Shown: in pieces, positions 8,578-16,815 of the stretch | Layout: each line of letters begins with the position of its first letter | Numbering within the stretch: the first letter of the stretch is position 1 | Assembly (NCBI GenBank): GCA_964497585.1 | Contig: CAZCDS010000002.1 | Span: forward strand, 62,001-126,000 | Direction: 5' to 3' | From: CAZCDS01 sp964497585 | GTDB lineage: Bacteria > Desulfobacterota > Desulfomonilia > Desulfomonilales > Desulfomonilaceae | DNA: 64,000 nt | The notes under the pieces: model-generated | Told to the model about the DNA's origin: nothing | Database searches by the model: none | The model's input: only the letters and a program-made list of their open reading frames with translations | Translations under genes and position numbers: made by a program

Positions 8578-10608
8578 TCATTGAGCGGGGGAGCGCGTAA
8601 CGACCTCCCAGGAAAGTGAATCTCCCGACGGTCGAGACTTGATCACATCATGTCGGACGACCCTTGTTGTTCCCTTGACGTCCGTGCGGATCACCCGGTC
8701 GCTGATTGCGGGGGACATGGCAACTCCGCCGCAGTTCCTCAGGCAGAAGGTGTAGATCATTCGACCTTTGCGTTGGCGGATTTCGCTGAAGTTCGAGAGT
8801 CCGGGAAGGGAGCGTTCCACCGGGGTCTTTCCCACGGGATACCCGGTCAGCAAATACTGCATGTCCAGTCCGGCGTCCTGTTGGGCTCCCTTGTGCTTCA
8901 TGGTCTTGACCAGGGCGACCAGTCGAAAGAGGTTCTCAAGCTCTGCGTAGATGGGCCTCTTCTTGGCTATCCGGGAATACTTCTCGGAGAAGAGGTCGCA
9001 GAATTTGCGGGCGAGCGGGTTGGGTCTTCCTCTGCCTTGGATTTCTCCCGTCTTTGTCAGGAACTCCTCCTCAGTGAGCAAGATCACTCTTGACTCCTTG
9101 ATCCAGATCGCTCCCTCGTCCGAGAGGAAGCTGTTGTCTCCCGCGGCGAACCAGAATCTGTTGTGGACCATCGGGGGAATGGACACTGAATCGCCCCTTT
9201 TTAAATCGCCGCGCACGACGTCGAGGGTCAGGCCGGTGAGACTCTTGAATCCGTCAATCCCCAGGGTTACCGACCCGTTAACAAGCCGTTTCATGTAGTA
9301 GTCCGCGTCAACCATGACCTTTGCAAAACGTGAATCGAACGGAACCCCCATGACTCTGACCGACTGAACCCCACTGCAGATCTTTTTCCACGAGCGGTTC
9401 GCTTTTTTGAATTTGCGGGTACCGGGCCTGGCACGTTTGTCCTGGCTCAGTTTTCGCAGCTCGCTCATGACCGCCGCGTCGGGATCGATGGAACAACCGG
9501 GAGCTTTGTCCATGTTCCAAACGTTTCGCAGGGCCACCGCCAGGTCCTCCGCATGGAGGGGAGGTATGGAGCCGCTCCTGCGTCCAAGGATCACGATGTC
9601 CTGATTCTTTCCGTCCAGGACGTAACCGAGTATAAGCCTCATTCCGCAGAGTCTCAGGATACGATCGGGGCAGGTGCCGTTTTCGGTACATTCCTTGAGC
9701 TTTGCCTGCAGGACGCGAAGTGAAACGGCGAGCACCTTGAGATTCTTTTTCGGTGACGGTTTACCGCCTTTGGCTTCCGGTTTTTCCCGGGACCTGCTTT
9801 TAGGGGGGCCGCCGCTCTTGTCCTGAGCCGGCTCCCGCGGTGGTGGCCTCTCGCTCTTGTCCAGGGACGGCTTCGATACAGGCTGCCGCGCCGGGGGCTT
9901 TTGCCTGGAAGGGCTTTCAACCGCAGGCGACAGGTCCGGTGCTAGATTGGAATCGGACCGGGGAGGCCGCTCGGCGGATCGGTCTTTCGCTGAGCCAATT
10001 CGCTTTTCCGGTCGGACATCGGCACGCGAGATGACAACCCGCAATTTCAGTTTCGCCTGGGCCCAGCCGGACGTGCCGAGGGACACCACGTTGTCGCGGA
10101 ATTGTTTCAGCGTTGATCGAGGATTGTCCAGGGAAGGAAAGACGTCCTGAGACTTGAGTGCTCGCTGTTTTGGCGATGCCAGGCGCTTGAGTGTGGCGAC
10201 GGCAACGACGTGCTCGATTCCTTGGGGTCCCTGGACACGGAACCGGAATCCCGCCTTGGGCGGAGGGACCTCGTATGTGCGATCGTGACGTACGCGGTTG
10301 TCAGGATGAGCCTTGTTCGGAAAGAGCTGAACGACCGACCCATCGGTTCCTATGTCGAACAGGGTCACAAAGCAATCCCTATTCGTCTGGAACGCAAACT
10401 TGATGGTCTCTCCGATTTCGTAATGATCCTGGTTCTTCCCGGTACGGAGCGTGATCTTCAAATCCTTTTGCGGGCTCTGAGTCTCCGCCTGAACGGCTTT
10501 TATCGGCCGATGCTCTTCTCCCTTGAGCCGACCGGGCCACAACATGGTTGCAAACAGCGTAAGCATCGACATTACGAGAATCGGACATGTTCGTCTCAGC
10601 ATGTTCAT
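8578..10608 (-). CDS. Large exported DUF4384-domain protein with uncharacterised C-terminal domain
   Basis: 676 residues. Start at 10608 is chosen because GGAGG lies 10 nt upstream and an export signal follows (LVMSMLTLFATMLWPG). In-frame sequence upstream to 10971 lacks coding character. Residues about 45-140 form a DUF4384 domain (YEIGETIKFAFQTNRDCFVTL, FDIGTDGSVVQLFPN, GPQGIEHVVAVATLKR), which is closely similar to the separate protein at 11871-12488. A Pro/Lys/Arg/Ser-rich linker (about 205-300) leads to a C-terminal region of 370 residues with Cys pairs and the motif FAKVMVDADYYMKRLVNG, reminiscent of DUF1598-type proteins known mainly from Planctomycetes (not verified). It is last of four minus-strand envelope genes and probably periplasmic or surface-exposed. 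Confidence 0.75.
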   Translation of the reverse strand: MNMLRRTCPILVMSMLTLFATMLWPGRLKGEEHRPIKAVQAETQSPQKDLKITLRTGKNQDHYEIGETIKFAFQTNRDCFVTLFDIGTDGSVVQLFPNKAHPDNRVRHDRTYEVPPPKAGFRFRVQGPQGIEHVVAVATLKRLASPKQRALKSQDVFPSLDNPRSTLKQFRDNVVSLGTSGWAQAKLKLRVVISRADVRPEKRIGSAKDRSAERPPRSDSNLAPDLSPAVESPSRQKPPARQPVSKPSLDKSERPPPREPAQDKSGGPPKSRSREKPEAKGGKPSPKKNLKVLAVSLRVLQAKLKECTENGTCPDRILRLCGMRLILGYVLDGKNQDIVILGRRSGSIPPLHAEDLAVALRNVWNMDKAPGCSIDPDAAVMSELRKLSQDKRARPGTRKFKKANRSWKKICSGVQSVRVMGVPFDSRFAKVMVDADYYMKRLVNGSVTLGIDGFKSLTGLTLDVVRGDLKRGDSVSIPPMVHNRFWFAAGDNSFLSDEGAIWIKESRVILLTEEEFLTKTGEIQGRGRPNPLARKFCDLFSEKYSRIAKKRPIYAELENLFRLVALVKTMKHKGAQQDAGLDMQYLLTGYPVGKTPVERSLPGLSNFSEIRQRKGRMIYTFCLRNCGGVAMSPAISDRVIRTDVKGTTRVVRHDVIKSRPSGDSLSWEVVTRSPAQ

Positions 10609-11079
10609 ATCGGTCATTCCTCCACCATAGATCTGAACGGCTGCCTCAGCTCCCCCCGTATGACCCCGCTTGCCGGTGCTTCCTTTCTCGTTGTACAGGG
10701 GAGCATCTTCTCCCTTTGAAAGAGCTATCGTATGGGCACAATAGCGACCACCAAAGATTACGGTCTCCTCGATCCGGTTGCAACCGATATATCGGAAAAG
10801 AATGTCGCCGGCCCTGGAGATATCCTTGAGATTCTTACACGATTGGCGCAACGGAGTCCCGGCGGGACGGCGGCACAGGGATTCTAGTGGTGCGTGTGTC
10901 GGCCGTCCCTGGGGGACCCGATCACCGTGCTCGCAAGACTGCGGGCCGGTAATGGATGAACGGGTGGGCACACCGCAGCCCTGATGAATCTTTACTAAGT
11001 GCTTTCCTGCCGAGTTCGAGGAGCCGTAATGGGTGTCCTCGAGAACTGTCTCGATAGGTCCTGACCGTCAGGCAGCCTT

Positions 11080-11655
11080 TCAGGGACATTCACCGCGGTC
11101 GTCTCCCGCGTGTGCGCTCGATCCGCTCGTGAGCACCACTCTCCGATTCCTTTTTCTCTCTTCTTCCGTGCTGTTGGAGGCCACGGGATGGTTCTCGCCA
11201 AAACCTCTTGCGATGAGCTTGTTTCGAGAGATGTCGCTCACGTCCGTGAGGAAACGGATGACGCTGCGCGCACGCCGCCAGGAGAGTACGCAGTTGTTGT
11301 GATCCGTCCCGATGTTGCACGTATGGCCGTCCACGAAGAAATAGGGCACCTGGGACAAGGAAGGGTCTTTGATCGCGTCGGCGATTTCTTTGAGTTGTCG
11401 GAAGGAATCCTCTCTGATCTTGGCTGAGCCGTAATCGAAGAGAATGGAATTGCTGGAAAAGGTTATCTTACCCTCTCTCCTGATTCGCTCGACAATGATC
11501 TTTTTCGGGATGAGATCTGTGTCGCCCTTGGGGACGAGATCCGGTTGCTCGGCTTTCGCTTTGGCTTTCCGGAATTGTTCCCAGGTCTCACAGGTTCCGG
11601 GCCATGGGATCGTGAGTGCCACTACGACGAGAATCAGTGCGGATACGGTCTTCAT
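11080..11655 (-). CDS. OmpA-domain periplasmic/envelope protein
   Basis: 191 residues from the ATG at 11655, which starts a signal peptide (VSALILVVVALTIPWPGTC). A short charged linker is followed by an OmpA_C/MotB-like peptidoglycan-binding domain: ILFDYGSAKI, the helix LKEIADAI, FFVDGHTCNIG, RRARSVIRFL and ARGFGENHPVASNSTEEERKRNRRV, with the Asp and Arg normally contacting diaminopimelate present. No outer-membrane barrel is present. An unusual Cys pair occurs in HTCNIGTDHNNC, where family members usually have TD-x-G. It is encoded in line with DUF4384 and TPR-OmpA genes, so it may help tether that system to the cell wall. Confidence 0.88.
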   Translation of the reverse strand: MKTVSALILVVVALTIPWPGTCETWEQFRKAKAKAEQPDLVPKGDTDLIPKKIIVERIRREGKITFSSNSILFDYGSAKIREDSFRQLKEIADAIKDPSLSQVPYFFVDGHTCNIGTDHNNCVLSWRRARSVIRFLTDVSDISRNKLIARGFGENHPVASNSTEEERKRNRRVVLTSGSSAHAGDDRGECP

Positions 11656-11870
11656 TTTCCGGGACCTCTCGTTTCTTGACCTCAGCCCCAGGGCGATGGG
11701 CATAGCTGGCTGAGTGAAAAATTTGCTCGTTGCAAAGGGATCCAAGAGCACCTGTCCACCACGCTCGGTCGAAGCTCGGTGTTCCCTCTCGGAGGGGAAT
11801 TCGGCTATGGTGCTCCTCCTCGGCACTCCGGTTGGCCCACCAGGATCGTTGGCACCAGCCGGAGCCGATC

Positions 11871-12488
11871 CTATTTTTTCTCAGCCTTGGGCGCGGCCAG
11901 GATATTAAAGGAAATCAGCGATTCGGCCCAGGTGGAGCTATCTTTCTTGTCCACTTCCACCTTGATATTCTTCATGACCACGTCTGCGTCCTCAATCATG
12001 GGGAAATGCTGCGCCGTCTTTGCGGTCGCCTCGGGCACGCTCTTGAGGGGATCGAGGGTGGCGATGGCCTTGACGTACTCCATCCCTTGAGGACCCTTGA
12101 TCTTAAAGGTGAACTCCCCGTCCTTGGGCGGGATCTCGTAGACCTTGTCCTTTTCGATCTTACCCGACGCGTGCCACTTGTTCGGGAAGATCTTGTACAC
12201 TGCCCCATCAGTGCCGATGTCGAGCAGCGTCACGTAACAGTCCCGATTGGAAGAGAACTTGAAGGTGATGGTCTGGCCTTCGCTGTACTCGCTCTTGTTA
12301 TCCTCAGTCCAGAGCTTGATCTTGAACCCGGGACTCTTATTCTTGATCTTCTTGGCTTCTACGACGATTTGTTTTGCCTTCATGTCGCTCGCCGACTCCG
12401 CGCACGCGACCTGCGCACCGAATCCCAAGACAAAACTCAGTACCGCTGCCATTCCGATCACCATGGCCGTTGAGTACAATCTCTTCAT
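11871..12488 (-). CDS. Exported DUF4384-domain protein
   Basis: 205 residues; ATG at 12488 has AGGAG seven nt upstream and begins a signal peptide ending near VACAES (residue 30). Residues about 56-140 are a DUF4384 domain (YSEGQTITFKFSSNRDCYVTL, LDIGTDGAVYKIFPNKWH, PKDGEFTFKIKGPQGMEY). DUF4384 is often fused to caspase-like peptidases or kinases, and here the same domain also ends the caspase gene at 16812. The C-terminal 60 residues are acidic and helical without further motifs. Soluble periplasmic binding module is inferred; the ligand is unknown. Confidence 0.88.
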   Translation of the reverse strand: MKRLYSTAMVIGMAAVLSFVLGFGAQVACAESASDMKAKQIVVEAKKIKNKSPGFKIKLWTEDNKSEYSEGQTITFKFSSNRDCYVTLLDIGTDGAVYKIFPNKWHASGKIEKDKVYEIPPKDGEFTFKIKGPQGMEYVKAIATLDPLKSVPEATAKTAQHFPMIEDADVVMKNIKVEVDKKDSSTWAESLISFNILAAPKAEKK

Positions 12489-12592
12489 TGCCGACTCCTT
12501 TCTCGTACACTGATTAGGCATGTCGCGGCGTAGCGCGTATCGCAACTCCGTCCTTGACGGGATCTGACGCTGGTGCCGGTGGTAAAGACTGC

Positions 12593-13489
12593 CTATTTCG
12601 CCTCGACGATCTCAACTCGTCTGTTCTGCGATCGTCCATCTGCTGTAGTATTTGTCGCCCTCGGACGTTTGTGACCAAAAAATTTCAGCCGCAAGGACCG
12701 ACGGGGAATCCCGAACTTCTCCACGAGGTAGGCTTTCACGCGTTCCGCCCGTTTCTTCGAAAGTCGCAGGTTGTATGGGGCGGGACCCCGAGCGTCCGCG
12801 TGACCGACTATGAGCCACCTCCTCCCGCGCAGCGCCTGGGATGCGAGCGCGCTCCCGATTTCATTAAGGCGACGCTCGGCCTTTCGCGTGAGCCACGATG
12901 ACCCGCTCGCGAAGAATACCGGAGGAATGCAGAACCATCTGCGCAGGAACCGATACCTGCTCACTGGACACAGGCACATGAGCCGAAAGCCGTCATCCCC
13001 GCTAAAGCACGCTCGTATCTGATCGGCCCGGTACTCCGACCTCTCGCGCGTGAGGCGTTGGAGCACGATCCGGAGTCCTTCCCGGAGAATTCGGTTATCG
13101 GGCCGCACTCGCAATCCTTTGCGAAAGGACTCCTCAGCCAGTCCGAAGCGACCTGTTTTCAGGTAGACCTCGGCGAGGCCGATGTACGGGGCAAACAGCT
13201 TGGGTCGGAGACGCAGCGCTTCTCGGTAGTGCTGCTCCGCAGCTTCGTAATCTTCCAGGTTCTCAAACGAATCCGCGAGGTTCACATGGGCCTCCGCGTA
13301 CGACGGGCAAAGGGCCACCGCCTGCAGAAAAACGTTTTTGCGAGATTCATAGTCCAACAGTTCCGTGCCCCGCTGGTACAGTAAGCGCGCTTCTTCGCAG
13401 CGATCCTCGCGGCTTGAGGCCAATTGCGCGAAGATCAGGACACAAATCACTGTGAGACTGACCTCGATCACCGGGATCACCCGATTCAT
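12593..13489 (-). CDS. TPR-OmpA envelope protein (minus-strand copy)
   Basis: 298 residues. The ATG at 13489 is preferred over GTG at 13495 because GGAG lies 9 nt upstream. A signal anchor (VIEVSLTVICVLIFAQLASS) precedes three tetratricopeptide-like repeats (about residues 30-150: AEAHVNLADSFENLEDYEAA, FAPYIGLAEVYLKTGRFGLA). A short Cys-containing spacer (LMCLCPVSRYR) leads to an OmpA_C domain (LIVGHADARGPAPYNLRLSKKRAERVKAYL, DGRSQNRRVEIV). The architecture matches the plus-strand protein at 15781-16815 on the other side of the sigma/anti-sigma genes, so the two look like paralogues serving the same envelope structure. Confidence 0.87.
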   Translation of the reverse strand: MNRVIPVIEVSLTVICVLIFAQLASSREDRCEEARLLYQRGTELLDYESRKNVFLQAVALCPSYAEAHVNLADSFENLEDYEAAEQHYREALRLRPKLFAPYIGLAEVYLKTGRFGLAEESFRKGLRVRPDNRILREGLRIVLQRLTRERSEYRADQIRACFSGDDGFRLMCLCPVSRYRFLRRWFCIPPVFFASGSSWLTRKAERRLNEIGSALASQALRGRRWLIVGHADARGPAPYNLRLSKKRAERVKAYLVEKFGIPRRSLRLKFFGHKRPRATNTTADGRSQNRRVEIVEAK

Positions 13490-13888
13490 GGTCACACGCT
13501 CCGTGCACCGTTATCGCACGCGATGAATCCGCCCCAGGCCGCCACCAAGCCGGAGGCACCCCCCGAACTCTCAATACGGGACGGATTCTTGGAAAAACAT
13601 AATCTTACATCAATTCGCCAAGAAACCAACGAGAGAATCAAACTCGGAACAGCGCGGCGCTCCCCCATTCAACAATTCTCAGGTTCCGGAATATTGCGTA
13701 CCGCGAGACGATTCCTTTGTCACATTCCGCACGGAACGGACAATAATCAAGCAGGCAAGAAACCACCCAGGACCGACAAGATGCACACGTCCTCTATGCA
13801 TGAGAAACAAGTGAGTAGACCGGGCTTGCCGGAGAGTGTTACAATTCGGGCTCATCATCCCTATCAAATCAGAGCCGGGTGGAACCGT
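13490..13888. other. Divergent intergenic region between TPR-OmpA and ECF sigma genes
   Basis: About 400 bases separate the two divergent transcription units. Several GGAAC-like motifs occur (for example 13728-13732 and 13881-13885), reminiscent of ECF -35 elements, but I could not pair any with a clear -10. No gene is supported. Confidence 0.4.
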
Positions 13889-14551
13889 ATGTCCGATCAT
13901 GAGGACAGCGTACGCAGCATTCCCGTCAGGCAACAGGGTGGACGGCATGCTCCCCTCAGGGGAGCAAGGGACCCCAAACGCGAGCAAGATCGAATACTGG
14001 TGGAACGATGCCTGAAGGAATCCAGGGACGCTTGGGACGAAATGTACTGCCGTTTCATAGGACTCGTTCGGGTCCTCGTCCGTCGACGCAGAGTGGCTCA
14101 ACAGGACGCTGAGGATCTTGTGCAAGAGACGTTCGCCCGGCTGGCGCATGCCCTCAGGAATCGCCAGTACGACGCGACGGCCGCCCGGCTCTCCACCTAC
14201 ATAGCCGCCATTGCGAACAACGTGTGCTCGGCGTATTTCAAGAGCCTGACGAGGGTCGAGTCTCTCGGCGACTGTGACAACGCCGCGGGATTAGATCCGG
14301 AACACGAATCAAGCCCTGAGCGGCCAGACCAGCTTGCGGAGAGGGCCGAGCGGATGAGCCTTCTCAGATGGGCGCTCCTGAAACTCCCGGAGGAGTGCCA
14401 GGAGATCCTGTGGCTGCTCTGTTGCAAGAAACTACCGTACAAGACGATCTCGAAGATCCTGGGGGCAAAGGAAGCGGCCTTGAGGAAGCGGACGAGCAGG
14501 TGCCGCATTAATTTGAAGGAAATGCTGCAGCAAAAAGGAATAGTACCGTGA
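13889..14551 (+). CDS. ECF-family RNA polymerase sigma factor
   Basis: 220 residues from ATG at 13889 (GGTGGA nearby); the open frame continues upstream to 13424 but without sigma-factor features. Sigma region 2 is visible as DAEDLVQETFARLAHAL followed by RLSTYIAAIANNVCSAYFK. Region 4 is LPEECQEILWLLCCKKLPYKTISKILGAKEAALRKRTSRCR, with an intact helix-turn-helix. The gene overlaps the anti-sigma gene by four bases (GTGA), the normal sign of a sigma/anti-sigma pair. It probably controls the flanking envelope genes and caspase gene (inference). The tail is rich in Lys and ends shortly after region 4. Confidence 0.93.
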   Translation: MSDHEDSVRSIPVRQQGGRHAPLRGARDPKREQDRILVERCLKESRDAWDEMYCRFIGLVRVLVRRRRVAQQDAEDLVQETFARLAHALRNRQYDATAARLSTYIAAIANNVCSAYFKSLTRVESLGDCDNAAGLDPEHESSPERPDQLAERAERMSLLRWALLKLPEECQEILWLLCCKKLPYKTISKILGAKEAALRKRTSRCRINLKEMLQQKGIVP

Positions 14552-15552
14552 AAAACTCGGAAGAGAAGGAAGTGTGCTCGGAACTGGAGGATCTGTTGCT
14601 GCCCTATGCCGCCGGGGCGCTAACCGGGGAGGAGCGTGCGATGGTTGAGAAACATATGCACACGTGCTCTGAATGCTCCCGGGAACTCACGGCACTCCAC
14701 AAAATGACGGCGATTCTCCGAGAGAATGAAGAGGCCTTGTGCCCCGATCCGGTTGAACTGTACGAGTATGCAAATTTTGGAGAAGACCCGACCGGCCTGC
14801 TCGGAACACACGTTGCGCGGTGTCCCCACTGCACGGCGGCTGTTGAAGAGTGCAAGTCCGCGCCGGGAGACGCTACAATGCCCGAGCACCTCTGGAACAG
14901 AATCAGGATTGACCAGCAGCGGGCCGGGCGATCACCATCTTCCCTGCGCGACTATTTTGCGGGCCTGCTTCACTGGCTCTCATCGTTTCCGAGATTCCCC
15001 GTACTTGCCCTGGGGACCGCGGCCGCGATGATCTTGATGGTTGTGGTCTTCTATCCGGGTAGCGTACCCCAGCCCGAGCTGTCGCTCAGTAGGGTCACCT
15101 GGCTCGAGTCCAATGACGGTCTGCTTCCGAAACGGGTCGGCCCGGCCCCTCCCGGTGGCCGCCTCGCCATGATGATCTATTCTTCCGGGTTTGCCCAACC
15201 GCTTTCACAGGAACGAGTGGACGAACTCTACCTGGCCCTCAAACCGACGACGGAAATGGAAAAGCGTTTCCGAGTGCTCCGACCGGCCGAACTGACGCGC
15301 GCGTTCCGTGGAACACACACAGGCGGGGAGCGCAGAGAGCTGATGCTCCAGAGGCTAAAAGCCGATCTCAGGGCCGCCAAAGTACTGATTTTCACGGTCG
15401 GCCCGGAGGAGTCCGGATTGCTGCAGATCGATGGAGAGCTTGTTGACCTGGAGACGGGCAGGACTGTCAGAGGGATCATAGAGAAAGGGGTCCGGGATTC
15501 CGAACTTCCATCCCGCCTGAGGAGGACAGAGCTCGAGCTGGTCAGGGAGTAG
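14548..15552 (+). CDS. Membrane anti-sigma factor with two zinc-finger-like motifs
   Basis: 334 residues, GTG start overlapping the sigma gene stop. The cytoplasmic part has a classical zf-HC2 motif, His36-x3-Cys40-x2-Cys43, and a second look-alike, His88-x3-Cys92-x2-Cys95; two such motifs are less usual. A single membrane helix lies at about 151-172 (FPVLALGTAAAMILMVVVFYPG), so about 160 residues lie in the periplasm. That domain is unrecognised, with the pattern DELYLALKPTTEMEKRFRVLRPAEL and repeated Arg/Leu helices. It is presumably the signal-sensing part controlling release of the upstream sigma factor. Confidence 0.9.
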   Translation: MKNSEEKEVCSELEDLLLPYAAGALTGEERAMVEKHMHTCSECSRELTALHKMTAILRENEEALCPDPVELYEYANFGEDPTGLLGTHVARCPHCTAAVEECKSAPGDATMPEHLWNRIRIDQQRAGRSPSSLRDYFAGLLHWLSSFPRFPVLALGTAAAMILMVVVFYPGSVPQPELSLSRVTWLESNDGLLPKRVGPAPPGGRLAMMIYSSGFAQPLSQERVDELYLALKPTTEMEKRFRVLRPAELTRAFRGTHTGGERRELMLQRLKADLRAAKVLIFTVGPEESGLLQIDGELVDLETGRTVRGIIEKGVRDSELPSRLRRTELELVRE

Positions 15553-15780
15553 CGGGAAGAGATTTCTTCCGCACCCCATCCTGCCCTTTGGAGAAAGGCG
15601 CGTTCGTCCGGCACGCTCCCTCGGAAAAGGGCATTCACTTCTGCCCCATCCCCCTCTGGGAAGGGGTTGGGGTGAACGAAACTCTAAACTGCTTGAACGC
15701 TCGTCGACATGACCCGGTCGCTGAACCGGCAGGTAGGAAAACAGATTTCTCCTTTTGCATGACCGAGGATGGAGCGGAGG
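15553..15780. repeat. Short intergenic gap with CCCCATCC-type inverted repeats
   Basis: GCACCCCATCCTGCCC (15571-15586) and GCCCCATCCCCCTCTGGGAAGGGGTTGGGGTG (15643-15674) are G/C-run palindromes; the second folds into CCCCATCCCC/GGGGTTGGGG-like arms. They belong to the same general class of intergenic G/C-run elements as elsewhere in this window. No gene. Confidence 0.4.
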
Positions 15781-16815
15781 ATGGGTTCAAGAGTCTCGTA
15801 CGCGTTGATTCCGGCCCTGGCCCTGGCCCTGTGGCCGTTGAAGGCCACGGCAGCGGACGACTGTCAAAAAGCCCGACGCCATTACTCGCAAGGGACGAAG
15901 CTGTACCGATACGACGCCCGGCGTATCGCGTTTGGTAAGGCGGTGGAACTCTGCCCCTCCTTTGTTGAGGCCCACGTCAATCTGGCCGACGCGTTGGAGC
16001 ATCTCGCCTCGATCGCGTACGAACGAGCGGGGGCCGAGAAGAAGGCCGATGACCGGGCAAGACAGGAGACCCTGAACAAGAGTAGGAAGTTTTTCGAACG
16101 CGCACGCAAGGAGTACGCCAGGGCCCTCGAATTGAGGCCGGACTATTATCTGCCGCATCTCGGCCTAGCTCACGTTTACGCGGCTCAAGGCCTCTACGAG
16201 AAGGCGCGACAGGAATACGAGAAGGCCCTGAAACTCAAGCCCGGCGACAAAAGGGCGACGTTGGGACTTGAGTTCGTCAAACGAACGATCGCTCGGGAAG
16301 AGCGCCGCGACAAAGGTGGGCTCAAGAAGGCGTCCGATATCGTGGCTCTGGTGCAGGAGTCGCCTCTGGCCGGAGAGATGAGCGTCATGGGGCCGGAGAG
16401 TTTTACCGTGGTGAAGGAACGCCTGAGGTTCCCCAATATCATCTTCGATGGATGGTCTTCCGAAATAAGGCGCCCGGAGGCCCTCAATCAGTTGCGAGAG
16501 ATAGGCGAGGCGCTTGCATCCCAGGATCTGGACGCCTACCGTTTTGTCGTTGAGGGTCATGCCAACACCGTTGGTCTCGACCAACCTGGAGGATTCGAGA
16601 AACTGATGGAACTGTCGAGAGACCGAGCTCGAGCCGTAAAGAAATACCTCGTGACCAGGTGCAATCTTGACGGAGACAGAATCATCGCCCAGGGCTTCGG
16701 GTGCACGAGGCTCAGGTTTCCCGACAACAGCCCGGTTCATCGGGAACGGAATCGACGGGTGGAAGTCGTCTTTATCAAAGGGAAGGAACAGCGTCGGGAA
16801 GGGAGAGAGCAATGA
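15781..16815 (+). CDS. TPR-OmpA envelope protein (plus-strand copy)
   Basis: 344 residues. The ATG at 15781 has GGAG six nt upstream; the in-frame ATG at 15769 has no suitably spaced site. The signal peptide (YALIPALALALWPLKATAA) is followed by Cys-flanked DDCQKARRHYSQGTKLYRYDAR and TPR units (FVEAHVNLADALEHL, YLPHLGLAHVYAAQGLYEKA). The OmpA_C domain is FPNIIFDGWSSEI, VVEGHANTVGLD, SRDRARAVKKYLVTRC and HRERNRRVEVV. The opening DDCQKARR...Y/L-CPSF-EAHVNLAD closely parallels the minus-strand copy (EDRCEEARLLYQRGTELLDY...CPSYAEAHVNLAD). It overlaps the caspase gene by four bases (ATGA), so the two are co-translated. Confidence 0.88.
   Translation: MGSRVSYALIPALALALWPLKATAADDCQKARRHYSQGTKLYRYDARRIAFGKAVELCPSFVEAHVNLADALEHLASIAYERAGAEKKADDRARQETLNKSRKFFERARKEYARALELRPDYYLPHLGLAHVYAAQGLYEKARQEYEKALKLKPGDKRATLGLEFVKRTIAREERRDKGGLKKASDIVALVQESPLAGEMSVMGPESFTVVKERLRFPNIIFDGWSSEIRRPEALNQLREIGEALASQDLDAYRFVVEGHANTVGLDQPGGFEKLMELSRDRARAVKKYLVTRCNLDGDRIIAQGFGCTRLRFPDNSPVHRERNRRVEVVFIKGKEQRREGREQ

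Noticed and set aside
10609..10971. N-terminal extension of the large DUF4384 protein
   Set aside because: A ribosome-binding site and export signal lie at 10608; upstream translation is of low complexity and unlike any domain.
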